DNA of 64,000 nucleotides, taken from positions 124,001 to 188,000 of the forward strand of contig NZ_VOIW01000004.1 in NCBI RefSeq assembly GCF_009659625.1, read 5' to 3'. Source of the stretch: Pseudomonas haemolytica (lineage in GTDB: Bacteria > Pseudomonadota > Gammaproteobacteria > Pseudomonadales > Pseudomonadaceae). This document shows positions 1-8,313 of the stretch, one piece after another. A program made the translations under genes and the position numbers. The notes under the pieces are model-generated. The model saw only the letters and a list, made by a program, of their open reading frames with translations. It was not told the DNA's origin and did no database searches. Each line of letters begins with the position of its first letter. The stretch's first letter is position 1.

Positions 1-556
1 CGGTGGCGTCGGCCAGGCCTTTGCCGTAGGTGTCCTTGTCGTTGATGACTGCGACTTTCTTGCCCTTGAGCACGTCGACGATGTAGTCGCCGGCGACGAT
101 GCCTTGCTGGTCGTCACGCCCGCACATGCGGAACATCGCGCCCAGGCCGCGTTCGGTCACTTGTGGGTTGGTTGAGCCTGGGGTGATGGCGATGATGCCG
201 GCTTCGTCGTAGACCTCAGACGCCGGGATGGTGTTCGACGAGCAGAAGTGCCCGACCACACCGATCACTTTGTCCTGGTCCGCCAGGCGGTTGGCCACGG
301 CCACGGCTTGCTTGGGTTCGCAGGCGTCATCGCCGGCGACCAGCTTGATCTGCTCGCCGTTGATGCCACCGGCCTTGTTGATAACGTCGGCTGCCGCCTG
401 GGCACCCTTCATGTACTGCTCACCGAAAGCGGCGTTGGCGCCCGTCATCGGGCCCGCCACACCAATCTTCACATCAGCTTGAACAAACGTTGAAACACCC
501 AGCGCCGCTGCAACGGCGAGGGCCAGAAAACCTTTCTTGTAAAACGTCTGGGACAT
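1..556 (-). CDS. livK: Branched-chain amino acid ABC transporter substrate-binding protein (5' part)
   Basis: Periplasmic binding protein of a leucine/isoleucine/valine-type ABC importer; it captures the ligand and delivers it to the LivHMGF membrane complex. The gene runs off the left edge, so only about 185 N-terminal residues are visible. They begin with a typical Sec signal peptide (MSQTFYKKGFLALAVAAALG, cleavage after VQA) followed by DVKIGVAGPMTGANAAFGEQ, the conserved opening of the LivK/BraC family, and later VVGHFCSSNTIPAS and TPGSTNP, which line the ligand cleft in this family. The ATG at 554-556 is the natural start because it opens the signal peptide. Ligand identity cannot be fixed from the fragment, since the family also binds other amino acids and amides. 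Confidence 0.88.
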   Translation of the reverse strand, partial: MSQTFYKKGFLALAVAAALGVSTFVQADVKIGVAGPMTGANAAFGEQYMKGAQAAADVINKAGGINGEQIKLVAGDDACEPKQAVAVANRLADQDKVIGVVGHFCSSNTIPASEVYDEAGIIAITPGSTNPQVTERGLGAMFRMCGRDDQQGIVAGDYIVDVLKGKKVAVINDKDTYGKGLADAT

Positions 557-930
557 GAGTGGTGCTCCGATATTTTTGATTTTTGGCACGACAACTTGCA
601 TTCAAACCTTTCACCGAAAGCTCAGAGCAAGCCGCGTGCCATTACGTTTTTATTCTTCAAAAAGACACGGTGTCATTGTTATTACAGGCGTTTCGACGCC
701 TTTTGCCAGGACGTGCAACCGTCTAGCGTGTGTGGGTGCAACCAGCGGATCAAAAAAGTACAACCCTGGCGGGTCGCACCTGCAACCGGAGGGATAAACG
801 ACAGTTCCTACACCTGTAACAATGTGCGTAACGGAACTGCACATTTACAGTGCGTGATTGCTACAACTTGCACCAATACAGATGGGTAGCCTGCTAAGAA
901 AATGCAGGCTTCTGACAGGTATTTCGCTGA
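557..930. other. Gene-free stretch between livK start and amaA end
   Basis: This stretch of 374 bases holds the upstream region of the leftward livK gene and the 3' flank of amaA. No reading frame in it has coding character: the possible frames are short and overlap without a ribosome binding site. A short hairpin lies at 888-910 just beyond the amaA stop. The sequence is AT-richer than the flanking genes, as expected for a promoter region, but I could not assign a confident promoter. Confidence 0.6.
888..910 (-). terminator. Weak hairpin after amaA
   Basis: A 7-bp stem (AGCCTGC / GCAGGCT) with a 9-base loop lies 21 bases beyond the amaA stop codon. No T-run follows on the minus strand, so it may be only a partial or Rho-assisted terminator. 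Confidence 0.3.
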
Positions 931-2214
931 TCAGATCACGATCCTCATGCATTGCCCGGCGTGATACAGCGAGAACCCGGCTTCATACAGGCAACTGCGC
1001 AGGCCCGCCCCGACCAACGGTTGCATGGGGGCAAAGGGGATCGGCAGCGCCTGGGGGTCCTGGTGACACAGATAGTCGGCAAACGCCTTGCCCACCACGC
1101 TGCCGGTGGTTACGCCACGCCCGTTATAGCCGGTGACCGCCACCAGGCCAGGGGCAGGCTCGAACAGGCGCATCAGGTGGTCGGGGGTAAACGCGATGCA
1201 GCCGGTCCAGGTGCATTCCCATTGCACCGATTTGAGGTAGGGGAAGTAGTGCTGTTGCACCCGATCGGCCCACGCCTTGAGGAACCAGGCCGGTTTCTGG
1301 TTGCCGTTGCCCAGGCTGCCCAGCAACAGGCGGCCATCGGCATCACGGCGAATGCTGCTCAGCACCTGACGTGTATCCCAGGAGCCCTGGCCGCCAGGGA
1401 GGATCTGCCCGGCGGCTGCATCGGTCAGCGGTGCCGACGCCACCTGGTAGTAATAGCCAGGAAAGAAGTTACGCCGCAACTCGGTCCATTCGCCTTCGGT
1501 GTAGGCATTGGAGGCAATCACCACCTGTTCGGCCTGCACCGCACCCTCGGCGGTCTGCACCAACCAGTCGCCACCTTGGCGCTCAAGCTGGGTGACCGGG
1601 GAGTGGTCGAACAACTGCCCGCCCAGCGCTGCGGCGGCATTCGCCAAGCCTGTGGTGTAGGCCATGGGATTCAAGGTGCCGGCGCGTCGATCCAGCAATG
1701 CGGCGGCGATTTTCCTGGTCCCCGTGGCTTGCTCGCACGCTTGCCCGGTCAGTAACTCAACTGGAGCGCCACGGCGTTTCCATTGCTCTTCACGGCTGCG
1801 CAAGTCCGCCTCGCCACGGGCGTTATGAGCCATGTGCAAGGTGCCTTCACGGCGTAGTTGGCAATCGATGTTGTATTTGTCGATCAGGCTGAACACCAGA
1901 GACGGCGCCGCGCCTAACATGCGGTTGAGTTGGCTGCCAACCGCCGTGCCGAACCCGGCTTCGATCTCATCTGGTGGGATCCACATGCCGGCATTGACCA
2001 ACCCGACGTTGCGCCCCGAACCGCCATGGCCGGTGCGATGGGCCTCCAGCACGGCAACGCTTTTACCCTGCTCCAGCAAATGAATGGCCGCCGACAAACC
2101 GGTGATACCGGCACCGATCACGCAGACATCCACCTTGAGCGCGCCCCTGAGCGCGGCACGATCCGGCCGGCCGGGGGTGAGGTGTTCCCATAAACATGTT
2201 TCGCGTAAAGGCAT
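931..2214 (-). CDS. amaA: FAD-dependent oxidoreductase, probable L-pipecolate oxidase AmaA
   Basis: Flavoprotein amine oxidase of the DAO family, 427 residues. The dinucleotide-binding motif GAGITG lies at residues 34-39, followed by an acidic strand end (VAVLEA) and GGSGRN, the usual DAO-family FAD contacts. The ATG at 2214 was preferred over one nine codons upstream because it starts at MPLRETCLWEH, the usual family beginning. In pseudomonads an oxidase of this family next to an ALDH7-type dehydrogenase oxidises L-pipecolate in the D-lysine route; here amaB follows upstream in the same orientation and a LysR gene is divergent, which matches that locus. A role on gamma-glutamyl-putrescine or another amine cannot be excluded from sequence alone. 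Confidence 0.78.
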   Translation of the reverse strand: MPLRETCLWEHLTPGRPDRAALRGALKVDVCVIGAGITGLSAAIHLLEQGKSVAVLEAHRTGHGGSGRNVGLVNAGMWIPPDEIEAGFGTAVGSQLNRMLGAAPSLVFSLIDKYNIDCQLRREGTLHMAHNARGEADLRSREEQWKRRGAPVELLTGQACEQATGTRKIAAALLDRRAGTLNPMAYTTGLANAAAALGGQLFDHSPVTQLERQGGDWLVQTAEGAVQAEQVVIASNAYTEGEWTELRRNFFPGYYYQVASAPLTDAAAGQILPGGQGSWDTRQVLSSIRRDADGRLLLGSLGNGNQKPAWFLKAWADRVQQHYFPYLKSVQWECTWTGCIAFTPDHLMRLFEPAPGLVAVTGYNGRGVTTGSVVGKAFADYLCHQDPQALPIPFAPMQPLVGAGLRSCLYEAGFSLYHAGQCMRIVI

Positions 2215-2275
2215 TGCCAGACTCCGTAGAGGACCTAACAAACAGCTATTTTTTAAGTTGTGAACCCAATCACAT

Positions 2276-2362
2276 GTGGGAGGGGGCTTGCTCCCGATAG
2301 CGGTGGATCAGTTGTACATCTGCTGACTGACACGCCGCCATCGGGAGCAAGCCCCCTCCCAC
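2276..2362. repeat. REPIN (paired REP, GTGGGAGGGGGC type)
   Basis: Two inverted copies of the GTGGGAGGGGGC...CTCCCGAT repeat are separated by about 40 bases, between amaA and amaB. The outer arms pair perfectly and can form a long hairpin. This is the mobile-like doublet form (REPIN) common between genes in the P. fluorescens group. Confidence 0.88.
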
Positions 2363-2389
2363 ATTTTGACCTCACTTCGACCTGAGGGA

Positions 2390-3880
2390 TTAGTCGAAAG
2401 TGATGCCTTGTGCCAATGGCAGCTCGAGCGAATAGTTCACGGTATTGGTCTGCCGGCGCATGTACCCACGCCACGCATCCGACCCCGACTCACGCCCACC
2501 GCCGGTCTCTTTCTCACCACCAAACGCGCCACCAATCTCCGCGCCGCTCGGGCCGATGTTGACGTTGGCGATGCCGCAGTCGCTGCCCACGGCCGACATG
2601 AATTGCTCGGCTTCACGCACATCGGTGGTGAAGATGCACGACGACAGGCCCTGAGGCACGGCGTTGTTCAGGCGCAAGGCTTCGGCGAAGTCGGTGTAGC
2701 CGACCACGTAGAGAATCGGCGCGAAGGTCTCGGTACACACCACATCGCTTTGCTCGGGCATTTCCACAATCGCCGGCGATACGTAGTAGGCGTCAGGGAA
2801 TTTGTCTTGCAGTTGGCGCTTGCCGCCGAACACCTTGCCGCCTTCGCTCAAGGCTTGCTCCAGGGCGTCCTGCATGTTGTCAAAGCCCTGCTTGTCGATC
2901 AGCGGGCCGATCAGGTTGCCTTCCAGCGGGTGGCCGATGCGCACCTTGGAATAGGCGGCCTTGAGGCGAGTGACGATGTCTTCCTTGACCGACTCATGGG
3001 CGATCAACCGGCGCAGGGTGGTGCAGCGTTGGCCGGCGGTGCCGACGGCGCTGAACAGGATGGCGCGCACGGCCATGTCCAGGTCGGCGCTCGGGCCAAG
3101 GATCATGGCGTTGTTGCCGCCCAGCTCGAGGATGCTGCGAGCGAAGCGTGCGGCGACTTTCGGCGCCACTTCGCGGCCCATGCGGGTGCTGCCGGTGGCG
3201 CTGATCAGGGCGACACGCGGGTCATCCACCAGCGCGGCGCCGGCGTCGCGACCGCCGATGACCACTTGGCTGAGGTACTCGGGGGCACCGTCGAATTTTT
3301 TCAGCACGCGCTCGAACAACGCCTGGCAGGCCAGTGCGGTGAGCGGGGTCTTTTCCGACGGCTTCCAGATCACCGCGTTCCCGCACACAAGGGCCAGGGT
3401 GGTGTTCCACGCCCACACGGCCACCGGGAAGTTGAAGGCGCTGATCACACCGACCACGCCCAGCGGGTGCCAGGTTTCACGCATGTGGTGGCCTGGGCGC
3501 TCGGAGGCGATGGTCAAGCCGTAAAGCTGACGCGACAGGCCGACGGCGAAGTCGCAGATGTCGATCATTTCCTGCACTTCACCCAAGCCCTCCTGGGTGA
3601 TCTTGCCGGCTTCCCACGACACCAGCTCACCCAGGTCGGCCTTGTATTCGCGCAGTACATCGCCAAACTGGCGCACCAGCTCGCCGCGCCGCGGGGCCGG
3701 TACCTTGCGCCAGGCCTCGAATGCATGCTCGGCGCGACTGACCTGCTGCTCCACCTCGGCGGCGCCTTCCCAGTGCACACTGCCGATACGGCTGCCATCA
3801 ATCGGCGAATGCACGGGTTGTTTCCCCGCCTGGTACAGCGCTGGGTTTACCCCGAGACGATCAAGCAATGCAGCAACCAT
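2390..3880 (-). CDS. amaB: Aldehyde dehydrogenase (ALDH7/antiquitin type), L-piperidine-6-carboxylate dehydrogenase AmaB
   Basis: NAD(P)-dependent dehydrogenase of 496 residues, the usual length for the antiquitin (ALDH7) family. It would oxidise piperideine-6-carboxylate/2-aminoadipate semialdehyde, the product of pipecolate oxidation, to 2-aminoadipate. Visible hallmarks are the cofactor-binding SAFNFPVAVWAW segment (residues 148-158), KPSEKTP, the general-base Glu252 in LELGGNNA and the catalytic Cys286 in TAGQRCTT. The neighbours amaA and a divergent LysR gene give the P. putida-style lysine catabolic locus. A REPIN separates it from amaA, so the two genes may not always be transcribed together. 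Confidence 0.85.
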   Translation of the reverse strand: MVAALLDRLGVNPALYQAGKQPVHSPIDGSRIGSVHWEGAAEVEQQVSRAEHAFEAWRKVPAPRRGELVRQFGDVLREYKADLGELVSWEAGKITQEGLGEVQEMIDICDFAVGLSRQLYGLTIASERPGHHMRETWHPLGVVGVISAFNFPVAVWAWNTTLALVCGNAVIWKPSEKTPLTALACQALFERVLKKFDGAPEYLSQVVIGGRDAGAALVDDPRVALISATGSTRMGREVAPKVAARFARSILELGGNNAMILGPSADLDMAVRAILFSAVGTAGQRCTTLRRLIAHESVKEDIVTRLKAAYSKVRIGHPLEGNLIGPLIDKQGFDNMQDALEQALSEGGKVFGGKRQLQDKFPDAYYVSPAIVEMPEQSDVVCTETFAPILYVVGYTDFAEALRLNNAVPQGLSSCIFTTDVREAEQFMSAVGSDCGIANVNIGPSGAEIGGAFGGEKETGGGRESGSDAWRGYMRRQTNTVNYSLELPLAQGITFD

Positions 3881-4035
3881 GGGTCACTCCTTCAAACCAT
3901 AAACGACAAAATGTGCGCCGCGGCCCGCACGGCGATCCAGGCCTCATTTGTAGCTGGCCCAAGACTTGCCAACAAACGACGATTAGGCGAGATATCATTC
4001 CGTTTATTCATGCAAACAATAAAAAGAGGCATGCC
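3881..4035. promoter_or_regulatory. Divergent amaB / LysR control region
   Basis: The 155-base gap between two divergently transcribed genes, AT-rich towards the regulator, is the expected binding site of the LysR protein. I saw no clear T-N11-A box, so the operator is placed only by the usual layout of LysR genes. Confidence 0.5.
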
Positions 4036-4926
4036 GTGCTGAATAAAAGACATTTGCCCTCGATCACCGCCCTGCAGTGTTTCGAAGCTGCCACCCGCCA
4101 CCTGAGCTTCACCCGCGCCGCCGAGGAACTGAACCTGACGCAAAGCGCGGTGAGCAAACAGGTGGCGCAGTTGGAAGAGCTGCTGCAACACCTGCTGTTT
4201 CGCCGGGTGCGCCGCCGGTTGCAGATGACTCCGGCGGGCGATCTGTACCTGGTGGAAGTGCGCAAGATCCTCACGCAGGTGGAGATGTCCACCCATTACC
4301 TGCGCTCCTACGGCGGCGAGACCGAAGTGCTGCGCGTGTCCACGCCCTACACTTTCGGCGCACGCTGGCTGGTGCCGCGCTTGAAAGGCTGGCGCCTGCG
4401 CCACCCGCAGATCCACCTGGACCTGTGCAACGAGCAGGAGCCGGACGAGCTGCTGCAAGGCAAGGCCGACCTGGCGTTCTATTTCGGCCAGGGCGCACGC
4501 CCGGGCACCGAAAGCCTGAAGCTGTTCGGTGAAGAGCTGGTGCCTGTATGTTCACCCGACAGCCTGCCCGCCCTGCCCTTCACCGCCCCCACACAACTGA
4601 GCGACCTGGTGCTGCTGCAAAACGCATCGCGGCCCCAGGGCTGGCATGACTGGTTTGCCAGCCAGGGCTTTCATACCGAGCACAGCTATCACGGGCCACG
4701 GTTCGACACGTTTTATATGTGCATTCGGGCCGCGCAGGTGGGCTGTGGCGTGGCGCTGTTGCCGCGCTTTCTGGTGGAAGAGGAATTGGCCGAGGGCAAG
4801 CTGGTGATCCCCTGGCAGCATGCAATGCCGAGCCAGGATGCTTACTATCTGGCTTATCCGGAACATTCGGCGGAAGTGCCCAAGGTGCGCGAATTTGTGA
4901 AATGGATGCTGGAGCAGGTTATTTAG
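4036..4926 (+). CDS. LysR-family transcriptional regulator next to amaAB
   Basis: DNA-binding regulator of 296 residues. The N-terminal helix-turn-helix is clear (SFTRAAEELNLTQSAVSKQV, about residues 25-44), followed by a linker helix and a periplasmic-binding-protein-like effector domain (about residues 90-290). The proposed start is GTG at 4036, preceded by an AGAGG ribosome binding site at 4025-4029; the reading frame is open further upstream but that part has no coding character. The divergent position relative to amaB suggests it controls lysine/pipecolate catabolism, an inference from context. Confidence 0.85.
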   Translation: MLNKRHLPSITALQCFEAATRHLSFTRAAEELNLTQSAVSKQVAQLEELLQHLLFRRVRRRLQMTPAGDLYLVEVRKILTQVEMSTHYLRSYGGETEVLRVSTPYTFGARWLVPRLKGWRLRHPQIHLDLCNEQEPDELLQGKADLAFYFGQGARPGTESLKLFGEELVPVCSPDSLPALPFTAPTQLSDLVLLQNASRPQGWHDWFASQGFHTEHSYHGPRFDTFYMCIRAAQVGCGVALLPRFLVEEELAEGKLVIPWQHAMPSQDAYYLAYPEHSAEVPKVREFVKWMLEQVI

Positions 4927-4942
4927 TGCCTGGTTTACCGCC

Positions 4943-5008
4943 ATCGGGAGCAAGCCCCCTCCCACAGTTGGAATGCGTTTCAAATGTGGGAGGGGGCTTG
5001 CTCCCGAT
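4943..5008. repeat. Paired REP element (GTGGGAGGGGGC type)
   Basis: Two inverted REP copies are separated by a short spacer of about 20 bases, between the LysR gene and pncB. The arms are ATCGGGAGCAAG... and ...CTTGCTCCCGAT. Confidence 0.85.
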
Positions 5009-5132
5009 GAGGCCGGTGGCCTCACTGAAAAAATCACTGGCAAAACCCCACAGGTCTATGCGCCACTAGCTCCCTTCCTTAATTGTGCGTAAAGGCCGGC
5101 GCCCATCGCCGACCCGTCTGGAGATTCCCGTT

Positions 5133-6347
5133 ATGAGCGAGAGTGTGTTTGCCGATCGCATCGTGCAGAACCTGCTCGACACCGACTTCTACAAGCTGAC
5201 CATGATGCAGGCGGTGCTGCACAACTACCCGAATGTGGAAGTTGAATGGGAGTTCCGTTGCCGCAACAGCGAAGACCTGCGCCCGTACCTGGCAGAGATC
5301 CGCTACCAGATCGAGCGCCTCGCCGAGCTGAGCCTGAGCCCGGACCAGCTGGGTTTCCTGGAACGCATCAGCTTTATGAAGCCAGACTTCCTGCGCTTTC
5401 TCGGGCTGTTCCGCTTCAACCTGCGCTACGTGCAGACCGGCATCGAGAACGGCGAACTGTTTATCCGCCTGCGTGGGCCGTGGCTGCATGTGATCCTGTT
5501 TGAAGTGCCGATGCTGGCCATCGTCAGCGAAGTGCGGAACCGCTACCGCTATCAGACCGTGATCCTCGAACAGGCGCGCGAGCAGCTGTACCGCAAGTTC
5601 GATTGGCTGACGGCGAATGCCAGCAGCGATGAACTCTCGGAGCTGCAAGTGGCAGACTTCGGTACGCGCCGACGCTTTTCCTATCGCGTACAGGAAGAAG
5701 TGGTCAGCGTGCTCAAACATGATTTTCCCGGGCGCTTTGTCGGCACCAGCAACGTGCACCTGGCCCGCGAGTTCGATATGAAGCCGTTGGGCACCATGGC
5801 CCACGAATGGATCATGGCCCACCAGCAACTCGGCCCACGCCTGATCGACAGCCAGATCGCCGCCCTGGATTGCTGGGTACGCGAGTACCGTGGCCTGCTG
5901 GGCATCGCCCTGACCGACTGCATCACCACTGACGCCTTCCTCGGCGACTTCGACTTGTACTTCGCCAAGCTGTTCGACGGCCTGCGTCACGACTCCGGCG
6001 ACCCGATCCAGTGGGCGGAAAAAGCCATTGCCCACTACCACAAGCTCGGCATCGAACCGATGAGCAAGACCCTGGTGTTCTCCGACAGCCTGACGCTGCC
6101 AAAGGCCCTGGAGATTTTCCGCGCACTGCGGGGTCGGATCAATGTGAGCTTTGGTATCGGCACCAACCTGACCTGCGACATTCCGGGGGTGGAACCGATG
6201 AGCATCGTGCTTAAAATGACCGCCTGCAATGGCCAGCCCGTCGCCAAGATCTCCGATGAAGCGGGCAAGACCCATTGCACCGACCCGAATTTTGTCGCTT
6301 ATTTGCGTCACGTTTTCAAAGTACCTGCCCTTTCCAGCAAGGAGTGA
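5133..6347 (+). CDS. pncB: Nicotinate phosphoribosyltransferase
   Basis: First enzyme of NAD salvage by the Preiss-Handler route: nicotinate + PRPP + ATP give nicotinate mononucleotide. The 404-residue length and the opening [20 protein letters not shown] are typical of PncB. The segment [15 protein letters not shown] carries the His that is autophosphorylated in this family, and HDSGDP and GIGTNLT form the phosphoribosyl-binding core. The ATG at 5133 follows a GGAGA site at 5120-5124. It lies 3 bases upstream of nadE, so the two consecutive NAD-biosynthetic genes almost certainly form an operon. Confidence 0.96.
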   Translation: MSESVFADRIVQNLLDTDFYKLTMMQAVLHNYPNVEVEWEFRCRNSEDLRPYLAEIRYQIERLAELSLSPDQLGFLERISFMKPDFLRFLGLFRFNLRYVQTGIENGELFIRLRGPWLHVILFEVPMLAIVSEVRNRYRYQTVILEQAREQLYRKFDWLTANASSDELSELQVADFGTRRRFSYRVQEEVVSVLKHDFPGRFVGTSNVHLAREFDMKPLGTMAHEWIMAHQQLGPRLIDSQIAALDCWVREYRGLLGIALTDCITTDAFLGDFDLYFAKLFDGLRHDSGDPIQWAEKAIAHYHKLGIEPMSKTLVFSDSLTLPKALEIFRALRGRINVSFGIGTNLTCDIPGVEPMSIVLKMTACNGQPVAKISDEAGKTHCTDPNFVAYLRHVFKVPALSSKE

Positions 6348-6350
6348 ATC

Positions 6351-7178
6351 ATGCAAGCCGTACAGCGTGAGATTGCGCAGCAGCTCAAGGTCCAAGCGCC
6401 GTTCAACGACCAGGCCAGCCTTGAAGCCGAGATCGCCCGACGCGTGAGCTTTATCCAGGACTGCCTGCGAAATTCCGGGCTCAAGGCCCTGGTGCTGGGC
6501 ATCAGCGGCGGCGTCGACTCCCTGACCGCCGGCCTGCTGGCCCAACGTTCGATGCAGGAACTGCGCGCCAGCACCGGCGACGAGGCTTACCGTTTTATCG
6601 CCGTGCGCCTGCCCTACGAAACCCAGTTCGACGAACACGACGCCCAGGCCTCGGTGGACTTTATCGAGCCGGACGAGCGCCACACCGTCAACATCGGCCC
6701 GGCGGTCAAAGCCCTGGCTGATGAAGTGGCCGCGTTTGAGGGCAAGGCGGCGGTGTCCCGTGATTTCGTGTTGGGCAACACCAAGGCGCGTATGCGCATG
6801 GTGGCGCAGTACACCATCGCGGGTGCGGCCGGTGGGCTGGTGATCGGTACCGACCACGCGGCGGAAGCGGTGATGGGTTTCTTCACCAAGTTCGGTGATG
6901 GTGCCTGTGATCTGGCGCCATTGAGCGGGCTGGTGAAGAACCAGGTGCGTGCGATTGCCCGGCACTTTGGTGCGCCCGAATCGCTGGTGGAGAAGATCCC
7001 GACGGCGGACCTGGAAGACTTGTCGCCGGGCAAGCCGGACGAAGCGTCACATGGCGTGACCTATGCAGAGATTGATGCGTTTCTGCACGGTGAGCCGGTG
7101 CGTGAGGAAGCGTTCAGGATTATCTGCGAGACGTATCGAAAGACTGAGCATAAGCGGGTGATGCCATTTGCGCCTTGA
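6351..7178 (+). CDS. nadE: Ammonia-dependent NAD+ synthetase
   Basis: Last step of NAD formation: nicotinate adenine dinucleotide is amidated to NAD+ with ATP. The 275-residue length matches the short, NH3-dependent NadE class without a glutaminase domain. The N-type ATP pyrophosphatase loop SGGVDS is at about residues 50-55, and later segments [20 protein letters not shown] and [11 protein letters not shown] are family signatures. It is transcribed directly behind pncB. Confidence 0.96.
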   Translation: MQAVQREIAQQLKVQAPFNDQASLEAEIARRVSFIQDCLRNSGLKALVLGISGGVDSLTAGLLAQRSMQELRASTGDEAYRFIAVRLPYETQFDEHDAQASVDFIEPDERHTVNIGPAVKALADEVAAFEGKAAVSRDFVLGNTKARMRMVAQYTIAGAAGGLVIGTDHAAEAVMGFFTKFGDGACDLAPLSGLVKNQVRAIARHFGAPESLVEKIPTADLEDLSPGKPDEASHGVTYAEIDAFLHGEPVREEAFRIICETYRKTEHKRVMPFAP

Positions 7179-7216
7179 GGTCAGCCAGATAGTTTTGCAT
7201 TGATTGCCAGAATGCC

Positions 7217-7288
7217 ATCGGGGGCAAGCCCCCTCCCACATTTGAATGTATTCACAAATCAAAGTGTGGGAGGGGGCTTGCCCCCGAT
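7217..7288. repeat. Paired REP element (GGGGGCTTGCCCCCGAT variant)
   Basis: Inverted REP pair with the CCCCCGAT arm variant, about 28 bases between arms. It sits between convergent nadE and azurin, where its hairpin could also help terminate both transcripts. Confidence 0.85.
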
Positions 7289-7304
7289 GAACGATAACGC
7301 GGTG

Positions 7305-7751
7305 TTACTTGACGGTCACAGTGCCTTTCATCATCGAGATGTGGCCTGGGAACGAGCAGAAGAAGCTGTACTTCTCATCGGCCTTCAGCTTGGAGACGTC
7401 AAAGGACACCGAATCTTTCTCGCCAGCACCGATGATCTTGGTGTGGGCAATGATGCGATCGTCGCCTGGCTTGAGGTAGTCCTTGTCGATGCCGGCAGCC
7501 ATGCCGTCGGTAGCGACTGGTTGCATGTTGGCTTCAGTGGTCAATACCCAGTTATGCCCCATCACGTTTTTCGGCAGGTTGCCCGAGTGAGTCAGCTCAA
7601 CGGTGAACGTCTTGCAGCTTTTGTCGATTTCAATGGCTTTGGTATTGAAGGACATCTGATCGGTGGAGTCGACGGTGACCTTGCACTCTGCAGCAAGCAA
7701 CTGGCCGCTCGCCAGAGTCAGCAGGGAAACAGCAACGAGTTTGGCAAACAT
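7305..7751 (-). CDS. azu: Azurin
   Basis: Periplasmic blue copper protein that shuttles electrons in respiratory and redox-stress pathways. The 148-residue precursor has a 20-residue signal peptide ending in LLA before AECKVTVDS, giving a 128-residue mature protein. In mature numbering the type 1 copper ligands are all in place: Gly45, His46, Cys112, His117 and Met121 (GHNWV and [10 protein letters not shown]), plus the Cys3-Cys26 disulphide pair. The ATG at 7751 begins the signal peptide. It is monocistronic, convergent with nadE across a REP pair. Confidence 0.98.
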   Translation of the reverse strand: MFAKLVAVSLLTLASGQLLAAECKVTVDSTDQMSFNTKAIEIDKSCKTFTVELTHSGNLPKNVMGHNWVLTTEANMQPVATDGMAAGIDKDYLKPGDDRIIAHTKIIGAGEKDSVSFDVSKLKADEKYSFFCSFPGHISMMKGTVTVK

Positions 7752-7839
7752 GTGAATCTCCAAGGCAGGGTTTAGAAAACGCGTATTGCGACAAGGGTGC
7801 CTCAAGCAGGCTTGAATTCTTATGATCTGAATCAACAGA

Positions 7840-7849
7840 TTGTATACAA
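7840..7849. promoter_or_regulatory. TTGTATACAA palindrome upstream of azurin
   Basis: A perfect 10-base palindrome about 90 bases upstream of the azurin start. It resembles operators of GntR-family (FadR-like) regulators. Placement alone suggests a binding site; no regulator gene is nearby. Confidence 0.25.
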
Positions 7850-7939
7850 CTTTAGGCTATCAGATTGATCAACACAATCAACCAGCCAAAGTGCCGCAGG
7901 CTGCCTATGATCGGCTCATTCCCCACTGGAGTGCGCACC

Positions 7940-7996
7940 ATGCACCTTAACCACCTGTTCAACGGCCTGCTGGCCGCGTACGCCTGCGGTAAGTGA
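7940..7996 (+). CDS. Possible 18-codon small ORF
   Basis: A short frame (MHLNHLFNGLLAAYACGK) begins at an ATG eight bases after a GGAG motif and ends in TGA, upstream of the small charged protein gene. A TATGAT hexamer at 7906-7911 could be a -10 box, though the matching -35 is poor. It may be a leader peptide or chance. It lies in a 333-base stretch (7752-8084) otherwise holding only the azurin upstream region. Confidence 0.2.
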   Translation: MHLNHLFNGLLAAYACGK

Positions 7997-8084
7997 AGGC
8001 GAAAGGCACCTTGAAGCTGCTACCATGACGACCCAAGGCAGCTGCGCGCCGCCCACCCTCACCTTCGACCCTAGAGGATCGCCC

Positions 8085-8267
8085 ATGGCCAAACCTAATT
8101 ACTCCTTCGCCAAACGTCAGAGAGACTTGGCCAAGGAACAGAAGAAAGAGGAAAAGCTGCAACGCAAGAAAGCCGCTGCAGACGAAGAAGCAGGCGCACT
8201 GAACCCGGATGCCGAAGGTGAAGTGGCGACTGACGAGACCGAAACTCCGAAAGACCCGGCGGAATAA
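8085..8267 (+). CDS. Small, highly charged hypothetical protein
   Basis: A 60-residue protein with no membrane segment or signal peptide. The first half is strongly basic and probably helical (FAKRQRDLAKEQKKEEKLQR, residues 8-27), and the second half is acidic and likely disordered (rich in D, E, T and P). The ATG at 8085 follows AGAGGA with good spacing, whereas an earlier in-frame ATG at 8025 does not. I do not assign a function; the basic/acidic split would suit a nucleic-acid or ribosome-associated factor, but that is a guess. Confidence 0.72.
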   Translation: MAKPNYSFAKRQRDLAKEQKKEEKLQRKKAAADEEAGALNPDAEGEVATDETETPKDPAE

Positions 8268-8273
8268 ATTTTG

Positions 8274-8306
8274 TTGGGGTGAGCAGGCCCTTCCTGCTCA
8301 CCACAA
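8274..8306. terminator. Hairpin between convergent genes
   Basis: A 14-bp stem with one mismatch (core GGTGAGCAGG / CCTGCTCACC) and a 5-base loop lies between the small charged protein gene and the convergent transglutaminase gene. T-runs are weak on both sides. Confidence 0.5.
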
Positions 8307-8313
8307 CCCACCG

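Noticed and set aside
583..600. Sigma-54-like promoter (TTGGCACG ... TTGCA) upstream of livK
   Set aside because: The GG-to-GC spacing is 11 bases instead of 10, and it points rightward, away from livK, into a gene-free region.
2276..2362. CRISPR-like repeats
   Set aside because: The repeated units are inverted pairs scattered singly over 64 kb, not direct repeats with regular spacers; they are REPINs.
5079..6965. 628-codon frame antisense to pncB and nadE
   Set aside because: Long antisense frames are common in GC-rich genes; the sense strand encodes two well-recognised enzymes.
7865..7881. ANR/FNR box upstream of azurin (TTGAT ... ATCAA)
   Set aside because: The half-sites are 7 bases apart rather than 4, so it does not fit the FNR-family consensus.
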